Shown here in pieces: positions 8,016 to 17,423 of a stretch of DNA of 64,000 bases. Source of the DNA: Flavobacteriaceae bacterium (GTDB taxonomy: Bacteria; Bacteroidota; Bacteroidia; Flavobacteriales; Flavobacteriaceae). Within the stretch, counting starts at the first letter, position 1, and every line of letters begins with the position of its first letter. The notes under the pieces are model-generated. The model worked only from the letters and a program-made list of their open reading frames with translations, ran no database searches and was not told where the DNA came from. The stretch is taken from the NCBI GenBank assembly GCA_018669795.1, contig JABHSQ010000001.1:1-64000 (forward strand), in the 5' to 3' direction. Both the position numbers and the translations under genes were made by a program.

Positions 8016-9866
8016 TTATTCTTTAATCGGTTTTTCTTCTGTATTTATAGGTTTTCCTAAGTAAACCAGTGTAAACTCAGCGTGATTATTATCAATGTTT
8101 TTACTAAAAGAAGAAATAATAGTCAATGCTCCTTTTTTGTCTTTTAGAAATAATGGAATCGTGTTTTTATTAATGATCGTCTGTTCAATAAGCTTGTTAT
8201 AATGAGGTTTGTCAATTATTAAAACTTCATTAATTATTGGATAATCCTGTGCCGTTCTAGTTAATAATGCAAAGTCGTCTGTATGCGAAAACAAGCCTTC
8301 TTTTGGGTTCTTGGTTGGGTCATTTTTTTCTTCTTCAGTAACTAACCTAAAAGCACCATTCTCCCCAAAATGGTTTTTAAATTTATGAATTGCATATTTA
8401 TTAATGTCTGCGCTAGCTGTTAATGCCATTAAAAACCCTATGTCATTTAATTCTATATTATCTTCTAAAGAATCTGAATATATATCGGTCATCAAAGCCT
8501 CCAATCCTAAGCTTTTTGCTTTTGCTATGTTTGTTTGGTTGCTATCTATTAAAACCACATGACGGTTGTTATTTTTAAGATAATTCCCTATTAATTGAGA
8601 AACTTCTGAAGCACCTACAATTAAAATTCCGTTTGAATTTTTTAAGAAAACACCTGTTATTTTTGCAAAAAGACGCGCGGTAGTAGCGTTAAGTAAAACC
8701 GTTCCCATTACAATCATAAATACTAATGGGGTAATATACTCAGCGTCTACTATGCCTTTAAAAACTAATGTTAAACCAAATAACGATGCAATTCCTGCGG
8801 CAACAATTCCTCTTGGTCCAACCCAGCTTATAAACATTTTTTCTTTAAATGTTAATGCAGACTTATATGTACTTAGCAACACGCCTATGGGGCGTATAAT
8901 AAAGACAACAACTGCAAAAAGAGCTAATGTTTCCCATTTATAAATTAACATTAAATCCTCGAAATTAATATTCGCTGAAAGAAGAATGAATAAAATAGAA
9001 ATTAGTAGAATACTAAGTGATTCTTTAAAATAAAGTAAATCTTTTAAATATTTTGACTTAGAGTTTCCTAAAACCATTCCCATAATTACAACTGCCAAAA
9101 GCCCTGATTCGTGTGAAAAGCTATCAGATAAAACAAAAACACCTAAAACTGATGCCAATGCAAATACATTTAATAAATAATGAGGAATCCATCGTTTGTT
9201 AATCGCAAAATTTAATGCGTGGGCAAAGGTAAAGCCGAAGGTAGAACCAAATAACACAATTTTCCCAAACTCAATTAAAGCCGTTTTAGTGTACTCACCT
9301 CCAGCCCCTACGCTTATAAATTCGAACACCAATACCGCTACTAACGCACCTATTGGATCTATTAATATTCCTTCCCATTTTAAAATTGCTGAAATGTCTT
9401 TCCTAAGAGGTATATTTCTTAATATAGGTGTAATAACTGTTGGTCCTGTAACAATAATTAATGCTGAAAACAAAAAAGAAATTTCCCAGCTTAAATTAAA
9501 GATATAATGTGCTGCAATTCCAGCTCCAAAGAAAGTTACCAGGGACCCTAAGGTTATTAGTTTGGTAATAACAAGTGGTCCAACATTTTTTATTTCTTTA
9601 AATTTTAAAGTTAAACCTCCTTCAAAAAGTATAATACTAATCGAGAGTGAAACAAAATAGTATAAATTTTTACCTCCAAACAATCCTTCCTCACCATTCC
9701 AAACAGGTTCTATCCACTTGGTTCCGTCTTCTGATAAAAATTCTGCAGATATAGGGCCTACCAGCAAACCTATTAACAACAATGGTAAAATAGCAGGAAT
9801 CTTTAATTTCCAAGCAAACCATTGGGCTAAAATTCCTAAAATAATAACACCTCCTAATTCTAACAT
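8016..9866 (-). CDS. CPA1-family cation/proton antiporter with TrkA-N domain
   Basis: An inner-membrane Na+(K+)/H+ exchanger of 616 residues. Residues 1-400 hold about twelve hydrophobic helices; the conserved core segment WEGILIDPIGALVAVLVFE (about 164-182) carries the acidic transport residue. A Rossmann-fold TrkA-N domain follows (NGILIVGASEVSQLIGNYL, about 408-460), which in related proteins binds nucleotide and gates transport. The last roughly 150 residues form a cytosolic tail. It diverges from the SulP transporter gene 317 bases away; a Na+ gradient made by one could drive the other, but that is inference. Confidence 0.88.
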   Translation of the reverse strand: MLELGGVIILGILAQWFAWKLKIPAILPLLLIGLLVGPISAEFLSEDGTKWIEPVWNGEEGLFGGKNLYYFVSLSISIILFEGGLTLKFKEIKNVGPLVITKLITLGSLVTFFGAGIAAHYIFNLSWEISFLFSALIIVTGPTVITPILRNIPLRKDISAILKWEGILIDPIGALVAVLVFEFISVGAGGEYTKTALIEFGKIVLFGSTFGFTFAHALNFAINKRWIPHYLLNVFALASVLGVFVLSDSFSHESGLLAVVIMGMVLGNSKSKYLKDLLYFKESLSILLISILFILLSANINFEDLMLIYKWETLALFAVVVFIIRPIGVLLSTYKSALTFKEKMFISWVGPRGIVAAGIASLFGLTLVFKGIVDAEYITPLVFMIVMGTVLLNATTARLFAKITGVFLKNSNGILIVGASEVSQLIGNYLKNNNRHVVLIDSNQTNIAKAKSLGLEALMTDIYSDSLEDNIELNDIGFLMALTASADINKYAIHKFKNHFGENGAFRLVTEEEKNDPTKNPKEGLFSHTDDFALLTRTAQDYPIINEVLIIDKPHYNKLIEQTIINKNTIPLFLKDKKGALTIISSFSKNIDNNHAEFTLVYLGKPINTEEKPIKE

Positions 9867-9929
9867 TCAATAAATTTTGCCTTAAAAATACTAATAAATT
9901 CAATAGGGTTGGTATCTAAGTTTCTGCTT

Positions 9930-10092
9930 TATTTTAAGTGGTTTTCAATTATTGCAACTGCGGGTCATCAAATTAAAAACAAAGCAAGAATATCTAGGTT
10001 TAAATCACAGTAAGTTTTCTTGTGCATGTTTAAAAAAATAAACACGTTTAGCATGTTCCTATTGTCCGGATTTCTATTTATCTATTAATTAA
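9930..10092 (+). other. Intergenic stretch with interrupted coding-like frame
   Basis: This is the middle of the 317-base gap between the divergent antiporter and SulP genes. One plus-strand frame reads KTKQEYLGLNHSKFSCACLKK, a stop, then TRLACSYCPDFYLSIN before another stop. The paired cysteines (CAC and CSYC) and the good composition suggest a broken small zinc-binding protein, but there is no start codon or homologous match I can name. The remainder of the gap is AT-rich and presumably holds promoters for both transporters, including a TATCTTTT near 10112. Confidence 0.2.
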
Positions 10093-10183
10093 GCGGCTTA
10101 AATACATACAAATTTATCTTTTTAGGTCTGTAAAATATATTGGATAAATATTTTAGTTTTTTCTGAGTTTTTTTTATACAAAT

Positions 10184-12433
10184 ATGTATATTATGACCAT
10201 GAATATTAATAATAAAATCCCAGCGACTGGCTTTAAAGGATTAAAAGAAAATTGGCGAAATGACGTTTCCGCTGCGCTTAGCGTCTCACTTGTAGCCTTG
10301 CCTTTAGCTTTGGGAATTGCAGTAGCTTCAGAAGTTTCACCTATGGCAGGAGTCCTTTCTGCTATTATTGGAGGTGTTGTAACAACATTTTTTCGGGGTG
10401 GGCATTTAGCAATTAATGGGCCGGCAGCTGGATTAATTGCAGTAATTTTAGGAGGGCTCGTTGTTTTAGATGGTAATATTAATTATGTACTAGCAGCTAT
10501 TGTTATTTCTGGCGCAATTCAAACACTGTTAGGGTTTCTTAAATTAGGTCGTTTTGCTAAATTACTACCATCTTCAGTACTTCACGGTATTTTAGCAGCA
10601 ATTGGAGTTATTATTATTTCAAAACAAATCCACTATACCTTAGGAACAAAATCCTCATCAGAAAGCACAATAGGGACACTTTTGGATGTTTTTTACAAAC
10701 TTCCAGAGATCAATCCGTTCGTTTTTTTAATTGCTTTATCTGGGATTTTGATGCTTGTTTTTTATAAAAAAATTAAATATAAATTTATTCGTATTATTCC
10801 TGCACCAATGTGGGTTCTATTGTTAGCCTTGCCTTTTGTTTTTGGGTTTGATTTTTTCAACGAACACAGTCTCTCTTTTTTTGATAAAGATTTTAGCGTT
10901 GGACCTCATTTATTAATTAATATACCTGATAACCCTTTAGAAAGCATAATGCATCCAGACTTTGGCATGATTAATACATTTCCATTTTGGTTAACAGTTT
11001 TATCGATAACGATGATTGCATCTGTAGAGACCCTCGCAAGCGCTAGGGCTGTAGATAAGTTAGATCCATATAGGCGTACGACTAATTTAAATAAAGATTT
11101 GGTTGGTGTGGGCCTTAGTACAATGGTTTCAGGTGCTTTAGGTGGCTTACCTATTATCACTGTTATTGTTAGAAGTACGGTTAATATAAATAGTAATGCA
11201 AAAACAAAGTGGTCTAATTTTTATCATGGAGTGTTTTTAATACTTTTTGTTTTAATTTTCGCGCCAGTCTTAAGAAGTATCCCTTTAGCTGCTTTAGCTG
11301 CCATCCTAGTACATACAGGATATAAATTAGCTTCTCCAAAAGTTTTTAAACACGCATATGATCAGGGAGTGGAGCAGTTACTATTTCTATCCTCAACACT
11401 TTTAATAACACTATTTACAGATTTACTTTATGGAATATTTGGAGGAATATTAATAACTCTTACTTTACAAATGCTATTAGCTAAAGTTGGCTTTTTAAGG
11501 TTTTTTAAGATGATTTACACATCAGGATCAAAAGTATATCATTTAGAAAATGGAACTTATAGTGTTAAGTTAAAAGGTATTGCTAATTTTTTATATGCAT
11601 TAAAATTAGATAAACTACTAAAGGATATCCCCAATGGTTCTAATGTTATTATTGACCTGTCTCAAACGCGATTAGTTGATCTATCGATAATGGAAAATAT
11701 TATTGATTTTAAACGAGTTCATGACGACTTTGGTGGAAAAGTAAGTCTTATTGGTTTAGATAATCACGTTGCTTCAACAAATCACAATAGGGCGCTAAAA
11801 ATTGCTACTAGTAGAATAAAAAAACGAATTTCAAAACGACAGATTCTGCTGCAGAAATTGGCAAATATAAACGGCTGGTCTTTTGAGCGTAATGTAGATT
11901 GGAATACCTCATATCTAAGAAATTTTCATTTTTTTGACTCGCGCCCTATTGAAATGAAAAGTAATTCGTTACAGGGTTTGGATTCCGAAAATAATGCACA
12001 TTGGGAAATAGCAGATATTGTTTTTGATGAAGGAGCGCTGCAAGCTCTTGAAGTATATAAAACAACAGTCCAAGTAATTCGGCTACCTAAATTAATACCA
12101 AAATTTATAGTTGATAAGGAGGGCTTATTTGATACGATTTTTAATAGAGTAAAAGTTTTTTCTGGTTCAAGTGGTGATATTAATTTTAAAAAGAATAAAG
12201 GTTTTTCTAATAAGTTTTTATTGAGAGGAGAAGAGGAGGCTGAAATACGTGAGTTTTTCACAGATGATCTTATTCAATTTTTAGAAGACAATGAAATCCA
12301 CCATATTGAAAGCAATGGAGAGGCTTTAATGATTTTTAAATATCTTCATATTGCTAAAACAGATGAGGTTCAGAATATGTTAACTTTTGGTCTTAATTTA
12401 TTGAAGCATATGAATTTTAAAGGCAATTTATAG
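10184..12433 (+). CDS. SulP-family anion transporter with STAS domain and extra C-terminal domain
   Basis: An inner-membrane SLC26/SulP transporter of 749 residues for sulfate, bicarbonate or another small anion. Residues about 20-440 form the membrane core, beginning with the SulP signature VSLVALPLALGIAVA and the GPAAGLIAVI segment. A STAS domain follows (about 470-545, VIIDLSQTRLVDLSIMENI). About 190 residues then follow that I do not recognise in ordinary SulP proteins, including FSNKFLLRGEEEAEIREFF near 670-690. Three in-frame ATGs (10184, 10193, 10199) are possible starts. Its position next to a cation/proton antiporter suggests Na+-linked bicarbonate uptake; the substrate is not shown by sequence. 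Confidence 0.87.
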   Translation: MYIMTMNINNKIPATGFKGLKENWRNDVSAALSVSLVALPLALGIAVASEVSPMAGVLSAIIGGVVTTFFRGGHLAINGPAAGLIAVILGGLVVLDGNINYVLAAIVISGAIQTLLGFLKLGRFAKLLPSSVLHGILAAIGVIIISKQIHYTLGTKSSSESTIGTLLDVFYKLPEINPFVFLIALSGILMLVFYKKIKYKFIRIIPAPMWVLLLALPFVFGFDFFNEHSLSFFDKDFSVGPHLLINIPDNPLESIMHPDFGMINTFPFWLTVLSITMIASVETLASARAVDKLDPYRRTTNLNKDLVGVGLSTMVSGALGGLPIITVIVRSTVNINSNAKTKWSNFYHGVFLILFVLIFAPVLRSIPLAALAAILVHTGYKLASPKVFKHAYDQGVEQLLFLSSTLLITLFTDLLYGIFGGILITLTLQMLLAKVGFLRFFKMIYTSGSKVYHLENGTYSVKLKGIANFLYALKLDKLLKDIPNGSNVIIDLSQTRLVDLSIMENIIDFKRVHDDFGGKVSLIGLDNHVASTNHNRALKIATSRIKKRISKRQILLQKLANINGWSFERNVDWNTSYLRNFHFFDSRPIEMKSNSLQGLDSENNAHWEIADIVFDEGALQALEVYKTTVQVIRLPKLIPKFIVDKEGLFDTIFNRVKVFSGSSGDINFKKNKGFSNKFLLRGEEEAEIREFFTDDLIQFLEDNEIHHIESNGEALMIFKYLHIAKTDEVQNMLTFGLNLLKHMNFKGNL

Positions 12434-12537
12434 AAATGGCAGGTTTTTAAAGAGACAAATAAAATTGATTATATTCTGTCATAATAATTCCTTAACAATG
12501 CTCTATAATTTGACACGATTACTTATTTTGCACATCT

Positions 12538-13398
12538 ATGAGATTATATCCAATCGAAGCTGGAAATTTTAAGCTAGATGGCGGCGCTATGTTTGGCGTT
12601 GTTCCGAAACCACTTTGGTCTAGAACCAACCCAGCAGACTCGAACAATATGATTGATATTGCTTCTCGTTGTCTTTTAATTGAAAATGGAGATCGCCTGA
12701 CTTTAATTGATACTGGTATGGGCAATAAACAAAGTGATAAATTCTTTGGTTATTATTACCCTTGGGGAGATTTTACTCTTGAAAAGTCTCTGAAAGAAAA
12801 AGGTTTTCATAAAGACGATATTACTGATGTGTTTTTAACTCATCTTCATTTTGATCATTGTGGAGGTGCGGTTCAATGGGATAAAAATCGAACTGGTTAT
12901 GAACCTGCTTTTAAAAATGCGGCTTATTGGAGCAATGAAAGACATTGGAATTGGGCAACAAAACCCAATCGAAGAGAAAAAGCTTCATTTCTTTCAGAAA
13001 ATATTTTACCCATGCAAGAAAGTGGTCAACTAAAATTTGTAGGTGATCCTAAGGAATCTTTTTCGAATGGAAATGAATTGGATTTTGGAATCTTTTTCGC
13101 AGATGGCCATACTGAAAAACAAATGATACCACATATAGATTATAAAGGGAAAAAAATTGTGTTTATGGCAGATTTATTACCAACTGCTGGACATTTACCG
13201 CTTCCTTTTGTAATGGGATATGATACAAGACCCTTATTAACCATGCCAGAAAAAGAAAAGTTTCTTAATATGGCTGCAGACAATAATTACTATTTATTTT
13301 TAGAGCACGATGCTCATAACCCTATTATTACAGTAAAACACACAGAAAAAGGGGTTCGCCTTAATGAGTGTTTTACTAAAGATGAATTATTTAACTAA
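12538..13398 (+). CDS. Metallo-beta-lactamase-fold hydrolase
   Basis: A 286-residue cytosolic dinuclear-metal hydrolase. The metal-binding motif HLHFDHCGG occupies residues 102-110 (His102, His104, Asp106, His107), with later ligands probable in ADGHTEKQM and in FLEHDAHN. The arrangement resembles lactonase/AttM-like or general MBL-fold proteins; no signal peptide is present. The substrate cannot be named. It begins a tightly spaced run (gaps of six and five bases) with the subtilase and M1 peptidase, so the three are probably one operon. Confidence 0.85.
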   Translation: MRLYPIEAGNFKLDGGAMFGVVPKPLWSRTNPADSNNMIDIASRCLLIENGDRLTLIDTGMGNKQSDKFFGYYYPWGDFTLEKSLKEKGFHKDDITDVFLTHLHFDHCGGAVQWDKNRTGYEPAFKNAAYWSNERHWNWATKPNRREKASFLSENILPMQESGQLKFVGDPKESFSNGNELDFGIFFADGHTEKQMIPHIDYKGKKIVFMADLLPTAGHLPLPFVMGYDTRPLLTMPEKEKFLNMAADNNYYLFLEHDAHNPIITVKHTEKGVRLNECFTKDELFN

Positions 13399-13404
13399 AA
13401 AACA

Positions 13405-15069
13405 ATGAAAAATTTAAACCCTTTTGTACTAGCAGCTGCAACAACGCTTTTATTAGCGAGCTGTGGGAGTAGTGTGGCGCCAATTAATGCGCCTCTTCTT
13501 GAAAACTCTATGACCTTAACCCTTAAAACAGCAAACATTGAAGACGCTCAGCTTAAAGTTTGGAGCGCTACAGATTTAGCAACCGACACTATTCCAGGGA
13601 TGAGTGTTGATAAAGCATATGCCGAATTAATTCCTAATTTAAAAGGAACCAATGTAATTGTTGCTGTTATTGATAGCGGAATTGATATCGAACACGAAGA
13701 TCTTAAAAACGTGATCTGGATAAATAAAGGAGAAATACCTAATAACGGAATTGATGATGATAAAAATGGATTTATAGATGATGTTCACGGATGGAATTTT
13801 TTAGGAGATATCGAAGGTGAAAATCTGGAGTTTACTCGTATTGTTAGACGATATGATGTGGTGTTTAATGGAAAAGATGTATCCGAAATTAGTGAAGTCG
13901 ATATGGAAACCTTTGTTTTATACCAAAAAGCAAAAGCAGAGCAAACTAAAAATTACGACGAAACAAAAGCAAATCGCGATAGATATACTCAAATGCTAAA
14001 GGAAGTTACTGACGCTAATAATGTAATTTCAAAAAAATTAGGGAAAGAAGACTATACGGCTGAAGATTTAGCTGCAATAAGTAATCCTTCTGAGGAGGAA
14101 CAAAAAAATATTGCTGTGTTAACACAAATGTTGTCATATGGCGGAAGTATTCCTGAATTTATGGAGCGTCTAAATGGTGGTGTCGATTATTTTGATGGTA
14201 GAATGAAAAATCACTTTAATATGGACACTGATTTTAGAGGAGTTTTAAATGACAATCCTTATGACATTACTGATACTAGCTATGGTAATAACGATGTTGA
14301 TGGTCCAAATCCTAAAAAGGAAGATGCGTTGCACGGTACTCACGTGGCAGGAATTATTGCTGCACAAAGAGGAAACGGTATTGGAATGGACGGTGTTGCT
14401 CAAAACGTTGAGATTATGGTAGTTCGTGCAGTGCCAGACGGAGATGAATATGATAAAGATGTTGCTTTAGCAATTCGTTATGCGGTAGATAATGGGGCAA
14501 AAGTAATTAATACAAGTTTTGGAAAGGGATATTCTCAAAACCCAGAGTGGGTTTGGGACGCCATAAAATACGCAGGTAAAAAAGATGTTTTAATTGTAAA
14601 TGCTGCAGGAAATGATGGTCTTGATTTAGATATAACTACTAGTTACCCAAATGACCAAAATGGAACTGGAGCAGAAATGAGTGATAATTTTATTACCATT
14701 GGTGCGCTTAATTACAAATATGGTGAAGAAATGGTTGCAACATTCTCAAATTACGGCGCTACTAGTGTAGATTTATTTTCTCCAGGTGTTAAAATTTGGT
14801 CAACTACTCCTTTAGACACTTACGAATATCTTCAAGGTACCTCTATGGCGTCTCCAAATGTAGCTGGAGTCGCTGCAATGATTCGTTCGTATTACCCAAA
14901 ACTATCTGCTAAACAAGTAAAGCAGGTTTTAATGGATAGTGGTTTACATACCTCTACTCCGGTAATTGTAGGAGGAGAAGAGTCAAATATTCAGCCTTTT
15001 GATGCTATTTCAAAGTCTGGTAATACAGCAAACCTATATAATGCCTTAATTATGGCTAGTAAAATGTAA
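13405..15069 (+). CDS. S8 subtilisin-like serine protease, lipoprotein
   Basis: An exported protease of 554 residues anchored by a lipoprotein signal (LLLASC, cysteine at about 20). The catalytic triad is Asp90 (AVIDSGID), His310 (HGTHVAGI) and Ser480 (GTSMASPNVAG). The 220-residue distance between Asp and His is far more than the usual 30-60 and contains a Glu/Lys-rich segment (about 150-240) that is probably helical. No C-terminal type IX secretion domain follows. It is likely periplasmic or outer-membrane attached, co-transcribed with the MBL hydrolase upstream and the M1 peptidase five bases downstream. Confidence 0.93.
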   Translation: MKNLNPFVLAAATTLLLASCGSSVAPINAPLLENSMTLTLKTANIEDAQLKVWSATDLATDTIPGMSVDKAYAELIPNLKGTNVIVAVIDSGIDIEHEDLKNVIWINKGEIPNNGIDDDKNGFIDDVHGWNFLGDIEGENLEFTRIVRRYDVVFNGKDVSEISEVDMETFVLYQKAKAEQTKNYDETKANRDRYTQMLKEVTDANNVISKKLGKEDYTAEDLAAISNPSEEEQKNIAVLTQMLSYGGSIPEFMERLNGGVDYFDGRMKNHFNMDTDFRGVLNDNPYDITDTSYGNNDVDGPNPKKEDALHGTHVAGIIAAQRGNGIGMDGVAQNVEIMVVRAVPDGDEYDKDVALAIRYAVDNGAKVINTSFGKGYSQNPEWVWDAIKYAGKKDVLIVNAAGNDGLDLDITTSYPNDQNGTGAEMSDNFITIGALNYKYGEEMVATFSNYGATSVDLFSPGVKIWSTTPLDTYEYLQGTSMASPNVAGVAAMIRSYYPKLSAKQVKQVLMDSGLHTSTPVIVGGEESNIQPFDAISKSGNTANLYNALIMASKM

Positions 15070-15074
15070 ATAAT

Positions 15075-16883
15075 ATGAAGTTAGTTTTAAATACTCTTAT
15101 TGCGCTATTTGTTTTTATTGCTTCTGCACAAAACAACACGAGTTATTGGCAACAAAAAGTTGATTATAAAATGGAAATTGACATGGATGTCGAAAACCAC
15201 CAATACAAAGGGACTCAAGAACTAACTTATACAAATAATTCACCCGATACATTGTATCGGGTGTTTTACCACTTATACTTTAATGCATTTCAGCCGGGTA
15301 GTCAAATGGATGTTCGCTCGAGAACAATTGAAGATGCAAGTAGTAAAATTTTAGATAGAATTTCTAAATTAACACCATCAGAAATAGGTTATATCAGGCC
15401 AACATTATTAACTCAAGATGGACAAAATTTACAATTTGAAGTTGTTGGTACCATATTAGAGGTGCTATTAAACACTCCTATTCCACCTAATACTTCTACT
15501 GTTTTTAACATGAACTGGGATGCTCAAGTTCCTATACAGATTAGAAGAACAGGTCGATATAATGCAGAGGGGGTTGCATACTCTATGACTCAATGGTATC
15601 CAAAACTAGCTGAGTATGATTTTGAAGGGTGGCACGCAGTACCTTATATCGCTAGAGAATTTCACGGTGTTTGGGGAAATTTTGATGTTTCTATCAAGCT
15701 AGATGAAAACTTTATTATAGGAGGTACGGGTTATCTTCAAAATGCAGATAAAAAAGGTTTGGGGGGAAAGTCAAAACGCAAAACTAGAACATGGTATTTT
15801 TCTGCCCCTAATGTTCATGATTTTGCTTGGGCAGCAGATAAAGATTATATTCATGATACCTATCCAGGACCTAATGGAGTTAAGTTAAATTTCTACTATA
15901 AAAACAATCCTGAAATACTTGAAAACTGGAAAGCATTACAGCCAAAAACGGCAGATTTACTTGCTTATTTCAATACCCACATTGGCAATTATCCCTATAA
16001 ACAATATTCTGTAATACAGGGAGGTGACGGAGGTATGGAGTATGCAATGTGTACTTTAATAACTGGTGAACGGAAATTAGGAAGTTTAATTGGTGTTACG
16101 GCACATGAATTGGCGCATACTTGGTTTCAGTTTTTACTAGCAACCAATGAAAGTAAACACGAATGGATGGATGAAGGCTTTACGTCGTATATTTCAAATA
16201 TGGCGATGAATGAATTAATGGAAGAAGAAAAAGAAAACCCTAACGCAGGCTCTTACAGAAGTTATAATTACATAGCAAATAGCAACAAAGAACAGCCTCA
16301 AACAACACAGGCTGATCGTTATAGCACCAATATGGGTTATGGAATCGCTGCATATAGCAAAGGAGCTGTTTTTCTTTCACAATTGGGTTATGTTATTGGT
16401 AAAGAAAATTTAGATAAAACATTATTGCGCTATTATAAAGAGTGGTCTTTTAAGCACCCTACGCCTTACGATTTTATTAGAGTGGCCGAGAAAGTATCTG
16501 GCGCAGAGTTAGATTGGTATTTAATGGATTGGACACAAACGACAAATACAATTGACTACGGAATAAAAGAAGTGCTTTCTAAAGACACCGAAACTAAATT
16601 GTCTTTAGAAAGATTAGGTTTAATGCCAATGCCTATTGATATAAGTATCACTTATGAAGATGGTTCTATCGAAAATTTTTACATTCCGTTACAAATGATG
16701 CGCGCAGACAAACCAAACCCTAATCCGAGTCAAAAATGGACCGTATTGCCAGATTGGAGTTGGGCAAATCCAACATATGAATTTATGATAGAAAATGACA
16801 AAAAAATTAGAATCATCACTATTGATGCTTCTAAATTAATGGCGGATATCAATTTAAGCAACAACACCTACGAATTGGAATAA
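15075..16883 (+). CDS. M1-family zinc metallopeptidase
   Basis: An exported aminopeptidase-like enzyme of 602 residues with an N-terminal Sec signal peptide ending near SAQ. The GGMEYAM exopeptidase-type motif lies near residues 317-323. Zinc ligands follow the HExxH-x18-E pattern: His344, Glu345 (catalytic), His348, Glu367. The N-terminal beta domain (about 25-240) and catalytic domain are intact. It is the third gene of the run with the MBL hydrolase and the subtilase and may process the same exported peptides. A strong palindrome lies inside the coding sequence at codons 56-63. Confidence 0.92.
   Translation: MKLVLNTLIALFVFIASAQNNTSYWQQKVDYKMEIDMDVENHQYKGTQELTYTNNSPDTLYRVFYHLYFNAFQPGSQMDVRSRTIEDASSKILDRISKLTPSEIGYIRPTLLTQDGQNLQFEVVGTILEVLLNTPIPPNTSTVFNMNWDAQVPIQIRRTGRYNAEGVAYSMTQWYPKLAEYDFEGWHAVPYIAREFHGVWGNFDVSIKLDENFIIGGTGYLQNADKKGLGGKSKRKTRTWYFSAPNVHDFAWAADKDYIHDTYPGPNGVKLNFYYKNNPEILENWKALQPKTADLLAYFNTHIGNYPYKQYSVIQGGDGGMEYAMCTLITGERKLGSLIGVTAHELAHTWFQFLLATNESKHEWMDEGFTSYISNMAMNELMEEEKENPNAGSYRSYNYIANSNKEQPQTTQADRYSTNMGYGIAAYSKGAVFLSQLGYVIGKENLDKTLLRYYKEWSFKHPTPYDFIRVAEKVSGAELDWYLMDWTQTTNTIDYGIKEVLSKDTETKLSLERLGLMPMPIDISITYEDGSIENFYIPLQMMRADKPNPNPSQKWTVLPDWSWANPTYEFMIENDKKIRIITIDASKLMADINLSNNTYELE
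15241..15267 (+). repeat. 23-bp perfect palindrome plus T4 inside the M1 peptidase gene
   Basis: Arms CACCCGATACA (15241-15251) and TGTATCGGGTG (15253-15263) pair perfectly around one central T and are followed by TTTT. It is GC-richer than its surroundings and uses CGG and GTG, codons uncommon in the neighbouring genes, so the nucleotide sequence itself may be selected. It has the form of an intrinsic terminator or protein-binding site but lies early in an intact reading frame. Confidence 0.6.
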
Positions 16884-17071
16884 TTTTTAAACTTATCCTA
16901 TTAAAAAATAGTGTTTATTAAAACCCGTAGCAGTGCAGTAAGTAGAAAAAAATGAGGCTTATCTTTTTTTATAATCAGTTATTTTTTTAGCTGAATTAAC
17001 TACTTTACTAACAATAATATTGATTTTTAATAAAGAACCAATACTCTTTCATATTTCTTACTTTTACGATT

Positions 17072-17422
17072 ATGAATTTTCGCTTCCCAAAATCAGAAAA
17101 ACTTAAAAGTAAAAAAAAGATAGAACTTCTTTTTGCAGAAGGAAGATCAATTAGCAAATACCCAATAAAAGTATTTTATCTTCCATCTAACAATGTAAAA
17201 AAAACACAAGCTGCTTTTGCTGTTCCTAAGCGCAATTTCAAAAGTGCGGTAGACAGAAATCGAATAAAAAGACAACTTAGAGAAGTTTATAGGCTTCAAA
17301 AACATTTGTTAAAAAACGAGGGTGAACTAAAGTTTAGTTTATTCTTTTTATACATTGGTAATGAAATATTACCATATTCCAAAATTGAAACATCACTTAA
17401 GTTTCTGATTAATAAAATATAA
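17072..17422 (+). CDS. rnpA: Ribonuclease P protein component
   Basis: The protein subunit of RNase P, which helps the RNA subunit mature tRNA 5' ends. The 116-residue basic protein shows the family signature AAFAVPKRNFKSAVDRNR followed by IKRQLREVYR (about residues 48-75), including the RNR motif that contacts RNA. The N terminus has the typical FPKSEKLKSKKKIELLFAEG. The S41 peptidase starts one base after its stop codon, so the two are co-transcribed. rpmH is not adjacent, unlike in many other phyla. Confidence 0.95.
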   Translation: MNFRFPKSEKLKSKKKIELLFAEGRSISKYPIKVFYLPSNNVKKTQAAFAVPKRNFKSAVDRNRIKRQLREVYRLQKHLLKNEGELKFSLFFLYIGNEILPYSKIETSLKFLINKI

Positions 17423-17423
17423 T

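Noticed and set aside
14339-14347. CACGTG core in the subtilase gene
   Set aside because: It encodes the catalytic HGTHVAG motif and lacks the flanking parS arms.
17072-17422. rnpA as a marker of the dnaA/oriC gene cluster
   Set aside because: No rpmH, yidC or dnaA is adjacent, and rnpA is not reliably origin-linked in Bacteroidota, so its position is not evidence by itself.
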